A stretch of DNA of 64,000 bases from JBJXHN01 sp046233135 (GTDB taxonomy: Bacteria; Pseudomonadota; Alphaproteobacteria; Rhodospirillales; Rhodospirillaceae), in assembly GCA_046233135.1 (NCBI GenBank), contig JBJXHN010000005.1, forward strand, positions 1-64,000, given 5' to 3'. The position numbers were made by a program, and so were the translations under genes. The notes under the pieces are model-generated. The model was given only the letters and a program-made list of their open reading frames with translations, made no database searches and was not told where the DNA came from. Below are positions 17,737-25,868 of the stretch, one piece after another (position 1 is the first letter of the stretch; each line of letters begins with the position of its first letter).

Positions 17737-18645
17737 TCACTCCGCCATGGTGGTGATGGTGGACAGCGCACCGCGCAAGTCGCCCACGTTGATCAGCCAG
17801 ACGGTCCAGGTGCTGATCAGCCAGATCACGAAGACGGCGCCCGCCGCCGCGATCCACGGGGCGAGATAGGGCATCTGCCGGGGATGGGTATCGGTGGCCA
17901 GGGATTCATAGGCCGAAGGCGTCAGCGCCCGCCCCTCGTCCAGACCCGACTGGGCCGGCTTGCGGTGATAGACATGGGCGAACAGATCGCGGCGATAGGT
18001 CGCCAGCCGGTCGTCGTCGCGCTGGCCATTGCGGAAGCGTCCCCGGAACCCCAAGGCCAGAACCACCAGATAGACCAGTCCCATCTCCCGATTCTTCGGG
18101 TCGTCGGCGGCAAGGCGGCGGTCGATCCGGCGGAACAGTTCGTCCCCGGCCATCTGGGTGCCGTACAGTTGCAGCTCCAAAGGGTTGTGGATCCACTGAA
18201 GGCGCTCCGGCCAATCCACCTCGACCAGCATTTCGTCGGCGAGGGCGACCATGGCGTATTTGGCGTCTTCGAACAGCTGGGCACCGGCGAAGCCGGCCAG
18301 ACGGCCCGCGTCGGATTCCAGGCGGACCAGGGTGTCCATCAGCCGCCGGGAAATGGCGGCGGCCCGGCTGGGCGGGATGGCGGTCGCGCTGTCGGCCCCA
18401 ATCCCCGCCCCAGCCCCCGCCGCCGGCGTTACCGGCGCACCGGACCAGTCATAGGGGCGGGGGGCCGGCATGCTTGCAGCCGCAGGGGTGGCAGGCGGCT
18501 GGCCGGGCGAGGACTGCCGCCCCCGACGGCCGGAAATCAGATCCGAGTGTCCCGTCCGCGCATAGCTCTGCAATTCCAGCACTTCCGCGTAGAAGGCGCG
18601 GAGCTGGTCGACAATCCAGGGCTCGCGGGCGGGGGTATCGGTCAT
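17737..18645 (-). CDS. tssL: Type VI secretion protein TssL (DotU/IcmH)
   Basis: A 302-residue cytoplasmic hook-shaped protein with one C-terminal membrane anchor (about 262-288, PWIAAAGAVFVIWLISTWTV). The DotU core shows KYAMVALADEMLVEVDWP and ELFRRIDRRLAADDPKN, followed by VYLVVLALGFRGRF, all family hallmarks. The N-terminal 70 residues are Pro/Ala-rich and variable. No peptidoglycan-binding OmpA-like domain is attached, so another protein must provide cell-wall contact. Its start overlaps the tssK stop by four bases (ATGA), indicating translational coupling. Confidence 0.92.
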   Translation of the reverse strand: MTDTPAREPWIVDQLRAFYAEVLELQSYARTGHSDLISGRRGRQSSPGQPPATPAAASMPAPRPYDWSGAPVTPAAGAGAGIGADSATAIPPSRAAAISRRLMDTLVRLESDAGRLAGFAGAQLFEDAKYAMVALADEMLVEVDWPERLQWIHNPLELQLYGTQMAGDELFRRIDRRLAADDPKNREMGLVYLVVLALGFRGRFRNGQRDDDRLATYRRDLFAHVYHRKPAQSGLDEGRALTPSAYESLATDTHPRQMPYLAPWIAAAGAVFVIWLISTWTVWLINVGDLRGALSTITTMAE

Positions 18646-19997
18646 GTGCCCTCCCTGCTCGCATCGGCGCGGGCGTAGAGAACCAGACCGGCCGGCCGGG
18701 CCGGCGCGGAGCGCTGGGCGGGGTTGACAATTTCGATGTGCCCCCCCGGCTGCACCATGCCCTTTTCGGCCTCGATGGCGAACAGCACGGTGCCGCGCGG
18801 CGGGACCAGCCGCAGACCGGGATCATGGTCCACCTGACGGCGGGCGGCCCCCAGGATGCGGTCGCGGAACAGGTCTTCCACCTGATGGGACCCGCCGATC
18901 TGGCAGTTGGCCATCCAGCGGGCGGTGGCGTCCTCGCCCTGGCCGTCCCGGACCCGGGCACCGACCACCAGCCGGCCCCCGTCCAGTCCTTTGGGCAGGC
19001 GCAGGCGGAAACCGGTCTCCGTCTCTTCGAAGGCGATGGTGGCGTAGGTTTCCTGGATGCCGTCCAGCCCCTTCTGGATGAAGGCGATCAGGCGGGCCAT
19101 GCCGGCACGGATGTTCAGGTGGTCATAAGGTTCGGGCGGCGGCGGCAGGGTGCCAGCGGTCAGAGCGCCCACGCCGCCGGCCAGATGGGCCAGGGCGACG
19201 GTCACATCCAGGGGATGGGCCTGACCGGAATAGACCAGGGTTTCCAGCGCCGGCAGCGCGGCCACCAGACCATGAACCATGAAGCGGGTTTCTAGCACCG
19301 CAGCCTGGCCGGCGCCGGACCGCTGGCGGGCGGGGTCGGCCAGGAAGGCGGCCTTTTCCCGCACCCGCTTGGCCAGGAACACCAGTTCCTCGCCCAGGGG
19401 GGTGCTGGGGTCCAGCTTGGCGCAGGGCGGGCAGTAGGCGGTCAGGGCAAAGGTCTCGTTGCGGTATTCGACCTCGGCGATGGGCAGGGCAACGAAGCGC
19501 TTGGGCGGATCGTTGGCGATCATCAGACCGACCCGGGGAGCGATGCGGGGGATGCGAACCTCGCCGTCCCCGGTGTTCTCGTCGACCACGGCCCGGGCTT
19601 CGAAGCTGGTGTAGCGGCCCCGCATGCCGTCGTCCTGGGTTTCGAAGCCGGTGGCGGCGACCACCATCTGGATGCGCCGGGGTCCGGCCTTGAACAGGTC
19701 GGCCGATTTGGTGAGATCGAGTTCCAGATGCCGGCCACCGGGCAGGGGATGGCGCAGGGCCAGTCCGTCGGGCATCACCGCTTCCACCAGATCGACGCGG
19801 AAGGTGCCGTTGACCAGCAGTGCCGGATCGATGCGCAGGGTCCGCACCCCCCAGGGATGGGGCGAGGCCGAGCGGGACAGGTACCCCGCCAGCATTTCCT
19901 GGCGCTGGGACAGCTGCTGGAAATGCTGAGGCGTCAGCAGCATGCCTTCATGCCACTGGATGGCCGGGGGAACCAGATCGAATTCGGTGGCCGACAC
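18642..19997 (-). CDS. tssK: Type VI secretion baseplate protein TssK
   Basis: A 451-residue protein beginning with PAIQWHEGMLLTPQHFQQ, the highly conserved opening of TssK. TssK trimers link the T6SS baseplate to the TssL/TssM membrane complex. The rest shows the expected beta-rich N-terminal shell, a helical middle (TFMVHGLVAALPALETLVYSG in the minus-strand product), and a C-terminal beta domain with IEIVNPAQRS. Length is standard. It follows tssJ by 57 bases on the same strand. Confidence 0.93.
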   Translation of the reverse strand: MSATEFDLVPPAIQWHEGMLLTPQHFQQLSQRQEMLAGYLSRSASPHPWGVRTLRIDPALLVNGTFRVDLVEAVMPDGLALRHPLPGGRHLELDLTKSADLFKAGPRRIQMVVAATGFETQDDGMRGRYTSFEARAVVDENTGDGEVRIPRIAPRVGLMIANDPPKRFVALPIAEVEYRNETFALTAYCPPCAKLDPSTPLGEELVFLAKRVREKAAFLADPARQRSGAGQAAVLETRFMVHGLVAALPALETLVYSGQAHPLDVTVALAHLAGGVGALTAGTLPPPPEPYDHLNIRAGMARLIAFIQKGLDGIQETYATIAFEETETGFRLRLPKGLDGGRLVVGARVRDGQGEDATARWMANCQIGGSHQVEDLFRDRILGAARRQVDHDPGLRLVPPRGTVLFAIEAEKGMVQPGGHIEIVNPAQRSAPARPAGLVLYARADASREGT

Positions 19998-20054
19998 GCC
20001 GGGGGAACTCCTTAAAGCCGGGGCCTACACGGGTGGCTTCCGACCCCCATCCGC

Positions 20055-20570
20055 TCAGGACGGGGTCTGGAAGGTAAAGCGGTTGGTTTCCAGGATGACG
20101 GTGACCTCTTCGAAGTGGTCGATCCGCGCCCGATAGGGGGCCTGGCCGGCATAGCGGGCGAAGACCAGCAGGCCGGTGGCGTCGTCCAGATCGTCGGGCA
20201 GGGTTGCGTCCTCGACCACCTGGCCGGGGACCAGCTCCCAGCTTTCCACCTTCAGATCCGTGGGGAAGTTGACCAGGAACGTGTCCTTGTCCTTGAACCA
20301 TTCGGCGGCGTCCGTGCCCAGCAGGCGGTTCAGCATGGCTGGCGAGAAGGCGGCGACGATGTCCACCGCCACGGGGGAGTTGTCGTTGGCATCCGCCCGC
20401 ACCTCCAGCCGCACGGTATCGGTCTTGACCACCGGGCTCCCGAACAGGCTGGAACAGCCTCCCACCCCCAGCACCGCAGCCGTCAGCAGGCCGGCCACCC
20501 GCGTTGCCGCGCGGCGGCGGACCGCCCGGGGTCCGGACAGGACAGGGAATCGGGGCAAACGAGCGCCCAT
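20055..20570 (-). CDS. tssJ: Type VI secretion outer-membrane lipoprotein TssJ
   Basis: A 171-residue lipoprotein. A basic N-terminus is followed by a hydrophobic stretch and the lipobox LGVGGC near 34-39. The mature part is a small beta sandwich with VRLEVRADANDNSPVAVDIV and, towards the end, VILETNRFTF, matching the TssJ/SciN family. It anchors the TssM periplasmic tip to the outer membrane. The N-terminal region before the hydrophobic core is longer than usual, so a later start is possible. GGAAGGGCC lies before the chosen ATG. It is the first gene of the tss run. Confidence 0.85.
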   Translation of the reverse strand: MGARLPRFPVLSGPRAVRRRAATRVAGLLTAAVLGVGGCSSLFGSPVVKTDTVRLEVRADANDNSPVAVDIVAAFSPAMLNRLLGTDAAEWFKDKDTFLVNFPTDLKVESWELVPGQVVEDATLPDDLDDATGLLVFARYAGQAPYRARIDHFEEVTVILETNRFTFQTPS

Positions 20571-20677
20571 GCGGAATGGCCCTTCCGAAACATAAAGCCT
20601 AAGGAGATCAAGGGGTTGTCCGATGCCGGACCGGGTCGCTCGGCGATACCCCGTCCCCGCCCCACTCCCCAGGGCAT

Positions 20678-20707
20678 ACTATAGGTCACAAAGTACATAC
20701 GACTCAA
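20678..20707 (-). promoter_or_regulatory. Candidate sigma-70 promoter for tssJKLMA
   Basis: Read on the minus strand, TTGAGT (20707-20702) and TATAGT (20683-20678) are separated by 18 bases. Transcription from here would give a leader of about 100 bases before tssJ. The region is AT-rich compared with its surroundings. Confidence 0.45.
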
Positions 20708-20784
20708 TGTCTTAGCCTGTTTTTACAAGATCTGTCCTTAAAAAACTCCAAAGATCGGGCCGGACTGTGGAGTATGGGAGATGG

Positions 20785-21477
20785 CTAGATCGCAAAGTCG
20801 ATGAAATCGATGGCAAAGTGGATGAGGATGACCAGCCACAGGGATCCGGTCCGCCAGTAAATCCAGCCGATGCCCAGACCGACCACGGTGGCGTCCAGCA
20901 CCGCGTTGCCCCCCAGTCCCCAATGGCCGGCCCCGAATATCACCGATGTGACGACCAGCCAGACCCAGGCCTCGCCATAGGTCCGGGCGCGGGCCATCAG
21001 GACCTGTTGCAGCCAGCGGCGGAAGATCAGCTCCTCCGACGCCGCCACCAGCAGCAGACCGGCGGTCAGGTCCCCCCATTCCCACAGGGCGCTGGGGTAG
21101 TTGGGGAAGGCGTAAAGCCCTTCGCCCAGGTCGGGCAGGATGCCGCTGACCAGTCGGAACCACAGGCTCCCCAGCACCGTGCCGACGAAGGCCAGGCGGA
21201 TGAAGGCTGTCCGTTCCCATTTCCGGGCCGGCCAGCGGGGGCGGTCCGGCCACAGGCCGGCGGGCAGGGCCAGCAGGACCACCAGGATGCGGGTGAGATA
21301 GTCGGCCAGATAGAAGACGACCGCAGCCGCCGTGTCCGGTTCGGATGCCTCCGAAAGGGGAATGTCTGGCGGGGCCACCCGCCCGTTCAGGGCGATAAAC
21401 AGCAAATCGTTGCCGAAAAAGACGGCCAGACCGGTGGCGGCGAACAGGGGCAGGGCGTTTTCAGGGCGCAGAAACAT
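20785..21477 (-). CDS. CPBP-family intramembrane metalloprotease
   Basis: A 230-residue membrane protein with about six hydrophobic segments. It has the three CPBP (CAAX/bacteriocin-processing) motifs: EELIFRR near 143, FGAGHW near 171, and HFAIDF close to the C-terminus. These provide the glutamates and histidines for zinc and catalysis. Relatives process prenylated proteins, bacteriocins or membrane proteins; the substrate here is unknown. Its start lies 17 bases inside the end of the upstream TPR gene, which suggests coupling. It is separated from tssJ by about 215 bases with its own promoter signal, so a link to secretion is only positional. Confidence 0.82.
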   Translation of the reverse strand: MFLRPENALPLFAATGLAVFFGNDLLFIALNGRVAPPDIPLSEASEPDTAAAVVFYLADYLTRILVVLLALPAGLWPDRPRWPARKWERTAFIRLAFVGTVLGSLWFRLVSGILPDLGEGLYAFPNYPSALWEWGDLTAGLLLVAASEELIFRRWLQQVLMARARTYGEAWVWLVVTSVIFGAGHWGLGGNAVLDATVVGLGIGWIYWRTGSLWLVILIHFAIDFIDFAI

Positions 21478-23374
21478 GGGCCAGGGAATCCATCAGCGGG
21501 GGGATCAGGCGCTGGATCAGCGGCACCCAGGCCGCCGTCGCCGAAAGGTTCTCCGCACCGTCCAGACGTGGCGGGTCGGTCAGGCGCAGGCGTTGCACCC
21601 GGGGATACCAGGAACTCGGCCCCTGCCCCGTCCCCCAGGCCCAGGAGGCACCGGGGGGCAGCAGCAGCCAGGTGGGGGTGGCCAGGGCGCCGGCCAGATG
21701 GGCCAGTACGCCGTCGCCGCAGACCAGCAGGTCGAGCCGGCTGAGCAGGGCGGCGGCTTCGGCCAGATCGGGCAAGCGATGGGCCAGCGACAGGCTGCCC
21801 GGAACCTTGGTCGCCCCCAGGCTGAAGGCCCGCACCCCCGTCAATTGCGCAAGGGGAGCCAGGGCGTCGGCGGTGGGGCCGGCCCGGCCGTCGGCATCGG
21901 CCACGAGCCCGATAGACAGCCGCGCATCCGTCGGCGGGCCGCTGGCGATCTCCTTGCCCCAGCGCTCGAAGGCCAGGCGGGCGATGGGAACGGGGGGGGA
22001 AGGAGGCGGGGTGAGCGTAACACCGGGCACCGGTCCGGACGGGCCAAGCAGGGCAGGCAGCACCATCAGTGGCACCTGAACATCATGGCCGCCGGGGACC
22101 GGCCCGCTGCTGACAACCGCATCCACTCCGGGCAGGCGGTCGGCCAGACGGCGGAGGTCCTCGCGGCAGACCAGGACCAGCCGGCCGACCCGCTGCCGGG
22201 CTTGGGGCAGCCAGCGCAGCAGCAGCGGCAGCACGGTGGGGTCAAGGCCGGCATCCACCAGCAGGGTCTTGTCCGGGGCGGCCTCTCCGGCCCACGGCGG
22301 TGCAGGGGAATCGAGGGGAGAGAAGCGCCCCTCGCCGGCGCGCCACAGGGCGGCCAGTCCGGCGAACCCGGCGGCGAACTCCCCTTGCCGCAGGGCCAGA
22401 TGGGCTTGCAGCAGGCGGATTTCCGGCGCGTCGGGGGCGCTCTCAAGGACGGCCGCGGCCTCGTCCAGGGCGTCCAGGGCGTCCAGGGCCTGGGCCAGGG
22501 CTGCCACCGTGGCCGGCATTTCCGGCGCCAGGGCCTGAGCAGAGCGGAAGGCGTCCAGGGCCGCCCGGGCCTGTCCTCGCGCGGCCAGCACATGCCCCAG
22601 GGCCAAATGGGCATCCGCCGCATCGGGGTGGGAAGTCAAAGCCGCGCGCAGGGGCGCTTCGGCTTCGTCGGCGCGGTCGAGGGAGAGCAGCAGCCGGGCC
22701 AGCAGCACTGCAGGGGCGGGGGACGCGGGTGCGGCACCGGCGGCGATCTCGGCAAAGGGCAGGGCGTCGGCGAAGCGACCCAGCAGATCCAGGGTCAGCG
22801 CCAGAGCCTGGGCAATGCCGCCGTCCCCGGGCTTGCGGGCCAGGGCGCGGCGCAGGGGGGCTTCCGCTTTCGCCACATGACCCCGGCGCAAGTGCAGCAG
22901 GCCGAGGTGGTGATGGGGCACGGCCTGATCGGGGGCGGCCTTGGTGGCCCGTTCATAGGCCGCCTCGGCGGCGTCGGGGCGGTCCAGGGCTTCGCAAGCC
23001 AGACCGGCTGCATCATGGGCGGCACAGACAGCAGCCGAATCGGCGGCGGCGTCGGCCAGGAGCAGGGCCTGTTCGGCGGCCTCCAGCGCTTCGGCGGCCA
23101 GGCCATTGTTCAGGCAATGACCGGCGAGGATCAGGCGCGGGCCGGCGGCGTCGGGCGCGGCGTCACAGGCAGCCCCCAGCAAGGCCACCGCTTCGCCCGT
23201 CGCGCCCCGGTCGGCGGCGATCTGCCCCAGCAGCGCCAGGACGCCGGGCTGCACCCCCCGTTCCAGCGCCGCCAGCAGCAGGCGTTCCGCCTCGTCCGTG
23301 CGGCCGGCGGTATAGGCCTCGTGGGCGGCGATCAGGCGGGCGCGGGGATCATCTTCTTCGGCGGACTGGGGCAC
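21461..23374 (-). CDS. TPR-repeat protein with C-terminal glycosyltransferase-9-like domain
   Basis: About 637 residues from a GTG at 23374. Roughly residues 10-400 form many alanine-rich tetratricopeptide units (for example AYTAGRTDEAERLLLAALER). The C-terminal third resembles a heptosyltransferase-like GT9 fold, with LLVCGDGVLAHLAGALATP and TWLLLPPG, then WYPRV. Such TPR-GT9 proteins are common in alphaproteobacteria, with unproven acceptors. The start is uncertain: in-frame ATGs at 23455 and 23467 would extend it into a low-complexity stretch and collide with the divergent gene at 23466. None has a strong ribosome site. It is translationally close to the CPBP protease. Confidence 0.72.
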   Translation of the reverse strand: MPQSAEEDDPRARLIAAHEAYTAGRTDEAERLLLAALERGVQPGVLALLGQIAADRGATGEAVALLGAACDAAPDAAGPRLILAGHCLNNGLAAEALEAAEQALLLADAAADSAAVCAAHDAAGLACEALDRPDAAEAAYERATKAAPDQAVPHHHLGLLHLRRGHVAKAEAPLRRALARKPGDGGIAQALALTLDLLGRFADALPFAEIAAGAAPASPAPAVLLARLLLSLDRADEAEAPLRAALTSHPDAADAHLALGHVLAARGQARAALDAFRSAQALAPEMPATVAALAQALDALDALDEAAAVLESAPDAPEIRLLQAHLALRQGEFAAGFAGLAALWRAGEGRFSPLDSPAPPWAGEAAPDKTLLVDAGLDPTVLPLLLRWLPQARQRVGRLVLVCREDLRRLADRLPGVDAVVSSGPVPGGHDVQVPLMVLPALLGPSGPVPGVTLTPPPSPPVPIARLAFERWGKEIASGPPTDARLSIGLVADADGRAGPTADALAPLAQLTGVRAFSLGATKVPGSLSLAHRLPDLAEAAALLSRLDLLVCGDGVLAHLAGALATPTWLLLPPGASWAWGTGQGPSSWYPRVQRLRLTDPPRLDGAENLSATAAWVPLIQRLIPPLMDSLAHVSAP

Positions 23375-23465
23375 GGCGGCGGGACCTGCGCTATGGGGAG
23401 CGGGTGACGGACGATCCCGGGCTGTATAGCATGGTCCGGCCGTTCTGACCGCCATCGGGAGTGCC

Positions 23466-24881
23466 ATGCGCGCGCTGGGTCTCGCCACGGGCATCGTTTG
23501 TGCCGCCGACGCCACCTCCGCCGCCGCACCGGGCGCGGTGGACACGCTGCAATGTGCCAAGGTGCCGCCCTGGACCTGGGGCTCTCCGGGTGCGCCGGAA
23601 GAAGCCTGGGGGGTCTGGGTGATTCTGGACATGATCGAGGGCACGTCGGGCATGCCGGGCACGGCCAAGCCGCTGCTGATCCCCGTCGCCCAGGCTTTTG
23701 TCGGCCGCTTCGGCGGCGCGCAGTTCCTGCCGCGCATCGGCACCGAGGTCTATGTCCGCTTCATCGGCGACAACCCGGACCATCCGGTCATCATCGGCTG
23801 CGGCCACACCAGCGGCTATCCCTACCCCTATCCGCCGGCCAAGGCCGATCACAGCCTGCTGCCGGGGGATGACGCGGACATCCCCTTCGAAACCATCGTT
23901 CCCACGGAAAGCGACGAGGGCGACGACAGCGACAGCGAAGAAGGCGACAGCGAAGAAGGCGACAGCGAAGAAGGCGACAGCGAAGAAGGTGGTGGTGAAG
24001 GTGGGAACAGCGAGGACGGCAAGAGCGGTGACAGCGACGATAGCGAAGGGGGAGATGATCCGACCCTGATGGAGGCCACCGAGATGGTGGCCAAGCTGAT
24101 CGAGAAGCAGTCCGCCGGCGATGTTGAGGACGCCCTTCCCGCCGAATCCGATGCGGATACCGAGATGAAACCTCTGGGCGGCACGGCCCAGACCCTGGAG
24201 GTCACGGCCGACGGCTGGCAGATCACCGCCCTGACCGGCCAGGATCGCCGCAATGTCATCCTGTTCGACGACGGCTACCCTCGCATCGTCCTGAAAACCG
24301 AAGGCAACGGCGTGACTTTTGCCGCCCGGGATCTTCAGGTGAACGTGCGCGGCGCCATGACCCATGTGGCCGACACGGTCAATCGGGCGGTGGTCGGCAG
24401 CAATACGCTGTGGTGTGTCGGATCCCACTATACCCGCATCGACGGGGCGCAGACCGTCACCAGGAAGTCGGTCAGCCTGACGGTGACCCTGAAGGGCTCG
24501 CTGACCGTGCGCTATGGCGAAACCACCCATCTATGGGGCGGCGTGCGTCTGGATTACGTGGAAAACGACAAATGGACCCTGGCCAAGGACGACATGACCG
24601 CCCTGGGCATCGGCGTGGTCTACCTGGCCCCGGCCATGAAAGACGCCCATGAAACCTGGATGCGGCTGGCGGTGATGCGCACCACCAAGGCCAAGACCCA
24701 AAGCCGGACCGCCAAGACCGTGCTGCGCCTGGCGGCCAAGGATACGCAGACCGTCGACGAGATCGACCGCACCGTGAAGGTGGCCCTGCAACTGGCGCAG
24801 ACGGTCAACCACACCGCCGACAGCGGCACCTTCATGGGGGCCGCTCAGGTGGAGATCGTCTCCGGCAAGGTAGTGCAATAG
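23466..24881 (+). CDS. VgrG-like spike protein with gp5 OB-fold and acidic repeat, lacking the gp27 part
   Basis: A 471-residue protein. Residues about 87-112 read LPRIGTEVYVRFIGDNPDHP followed by VIIG, which closely matches the gp5 OB-fold of VgrG and phage baseplate spikes. There is no gp27-like N-terminal half; only about 85 residues precede the OB-fold. An acidic low-complexity segment (about 150-200) contains four copies of DSEEG. The C-terminal half is rich in beta strands and Val/Thr, as in a spike helix. ATG 23466 is preceded by GGGAG. Position next to tss genes suggests a T6SS tip or an adapter; it could also be a remnant of a phage-tail-like device. Confidence 0.6.
   Translation: MRALGLATGIVCAADATSAAAPGAVDTLQCAKVPPWTWGSPGAPEEAWGVWVILDMIEGTSGMPGTAKPLLIPVAQAFVGRFGGAQFLPRIGTEVYVRFIGDNPDHPVIIGCGHTSGYPYPYPPAKADHSLLPGDDADIPFETIVPTESDEGDDSDSEEGDSEEGDSEEGDSEEGGGEGGNSEDGKSGDSDDSEGGDDPTLMEATEMVAKLIEKQSAGDVEDALPAESDADTEMKPLGGTAQTLEVTADGWQITALTGQDRRNVILFDDGYPRIVLKTEGNGVTFAARDLQVNVRGAMTHVADTVNRAVVGSNTLWCVGSHYTRIDGAQTVTRKSVSLTVTLKGSLTVRYGETTHLWGGVRLDYVENDKWTLAKDDMTALGIGVVYLAPAMKDAHETWMRLAVMRTTKAKTQSRTAKTVLRLAAKDTQTVDEIDRTVKVALQLAQTVNHTADSGTFMGAAQVEIVSGKVVQ
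23931..23990 (+). repeat. Four 15-base tandem repeats encoding DSEEG
   Basis: The unit GACAGCGAAGAAGGC is repeated four times with one change in the last base. It lies inside the spike-like gene, keeps the frame, and is followed by more degenerate Ser/Asp/Glu/Gly codons. Copy number could vary by slippage without breaking the protein. Confidence 0.9.
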
Positions 24882-25034
24882 GGCGCGGATTGGATCATGC
24901 TCGTGCATCGCCCCAAACGAAGGCGTCAGCGGGAGTTGGGAAGGTTATGGAATAACGGCTTCGGCCTTCGCCTCCCTTTGCGTTTGGCGTAAGGCGTCGT
25001 CATCAAAGGACTTAACCGCAAGGTGAGTACCAAA

Positions 25035-25225
25035 GGTTAGGCCCCAGGGAAAATCGGGCTAGATCAAACTGCATCGATTTACGGCAGGCACTTTGATCTA
25101 GAATCATATAGTTACAGTATCGAGTTACGCCGAAGACGTGCGGTCCGCCGGGAAACGAAGACGCACGTGCGCACCGGAAAACCGGTGCCCACTTTTCCGC
25201 TCGGTACTGTAGGCCCTCCCTAACC
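25035..25225. repeat. Nested inverted-repeat element between convergent genes
   Basis: The gene-free stretch 24882-25346 contains several nested inverted pairs. GGTTAGG (25035-25041) pairs with CCTAACC (25219-25225), and CTAGATCAAA (25059-25068) pairs with TTTGATCTAG (25092-25101). TACAGTATCGAG (25113-25124) pairs with CTCGGTACTGTA (25200-25211), 11 of 12. Inside that last pair, ACGTGCG (25136-25142) pairs with CGCACGT (25162-25168). GCACCGG/CCGGTGC (25171-25188) forms a hairpin with an AAAA loop, followed by CCACTTTTCC. The last hairpin plus CCACTTTTCC resembles an interspersed palindromic repeat that is frequent in alphaproteobacteria. It could be a non-autonomous mobile unit or a structured RNA. 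Confidence 0.55.
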
Positions 25226-25346
25226 ACAGATGCAGCTTAGCCGTTCCACCCCAGAAACAGGAAAGCTGCGATAGTGGTCACGGATGACCGGCGCGGGCGA
25301 CGGGCGTCGCACGGCGCGCCCTGGGACGCATGAGGGGATGGATCCG

Positions 25347-25706
25347 TCAGCCTTCGGGCGGCTTGGTCGCCCGGGCGGCGGACACAATGATGTCGCCGAA
25401 TTCCCGCAGAAACACGCTGCCCTTCACCGTGCGCTGGATCAGCACGCTGCGACGATCCGTCTCGTCGGTCTTGCGCTTCACCAGGCCGTATTCCGACAAA
25501 CGGTCGACGGCCCGGGTGATCGCCGGCTTGGAGACATTCAGAAGCGTCGCCAGCCCCCGCACCGTATGCGGCGGCGGTGTCAGGTAAACCGTTAAAAGCA
25601 AGGCCATTTGTCGTGCGGAAAGGTCCGGCGCGTCCCGGCGAACACTTTCAACAATGGACCCACGCCAAAGGTCGAGCGCTTCGACCGGTGTCATCTCGAT
25701 TGACAT
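25347..25706 (-). CDS. MarR-family transcriptional regulator
   Basis: A 119-residue winged-helix protein. A short N-terminal helix is followed by LSARQMALLLTVYLTPPPHT and a helix-turn-helix, GLATLLNVSKPAITRAVDRL. The wing is KRKTDETDRRSVLIQ, with the basic DxRS pattern typical of MarR. The long C-terminal dimerisation helix of full MarR proteins is short here, so it is a compact version. It lies about 160 bases downstream of the aminopeptidase on the same strand and may be expressed alone. Target and ligand are unknown. Confidence 0.82.
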   Translation of the reverse strand: MSIEMTPVEALDLWRGSIVESVRRDAPDLSARQMALLLTVYLTPPPHTVRGLATLLNVSKPAITRAVDRLSEYGLVKRKTDETDRRSVLIQRTVKGSVFLREFGDIIVSAARATKPPEG

Positions 25707-25868
25707 TTTTGGGCAGCCCTGCGTTTTGTTTTGCTGTCGAAATGACTATAGCGTTGGGGGCTGAAAGCTGCAAGGGTCAAATGCCCATCAATGTTTTTCT
25801 TATAGCCCCTGCCCGATCCTTTGCCTACGGGAAAGCCGCAATAGGGTCGAACAGGGCAAAATTTAGGG

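Noticed and set aside
23931..23990. Short tandem repeats as a CRISPR-like array
   Set aside because: The units are 15 bases, directly adjacent without spacers and inside a reading frame, so they are a protein-coding repeat.
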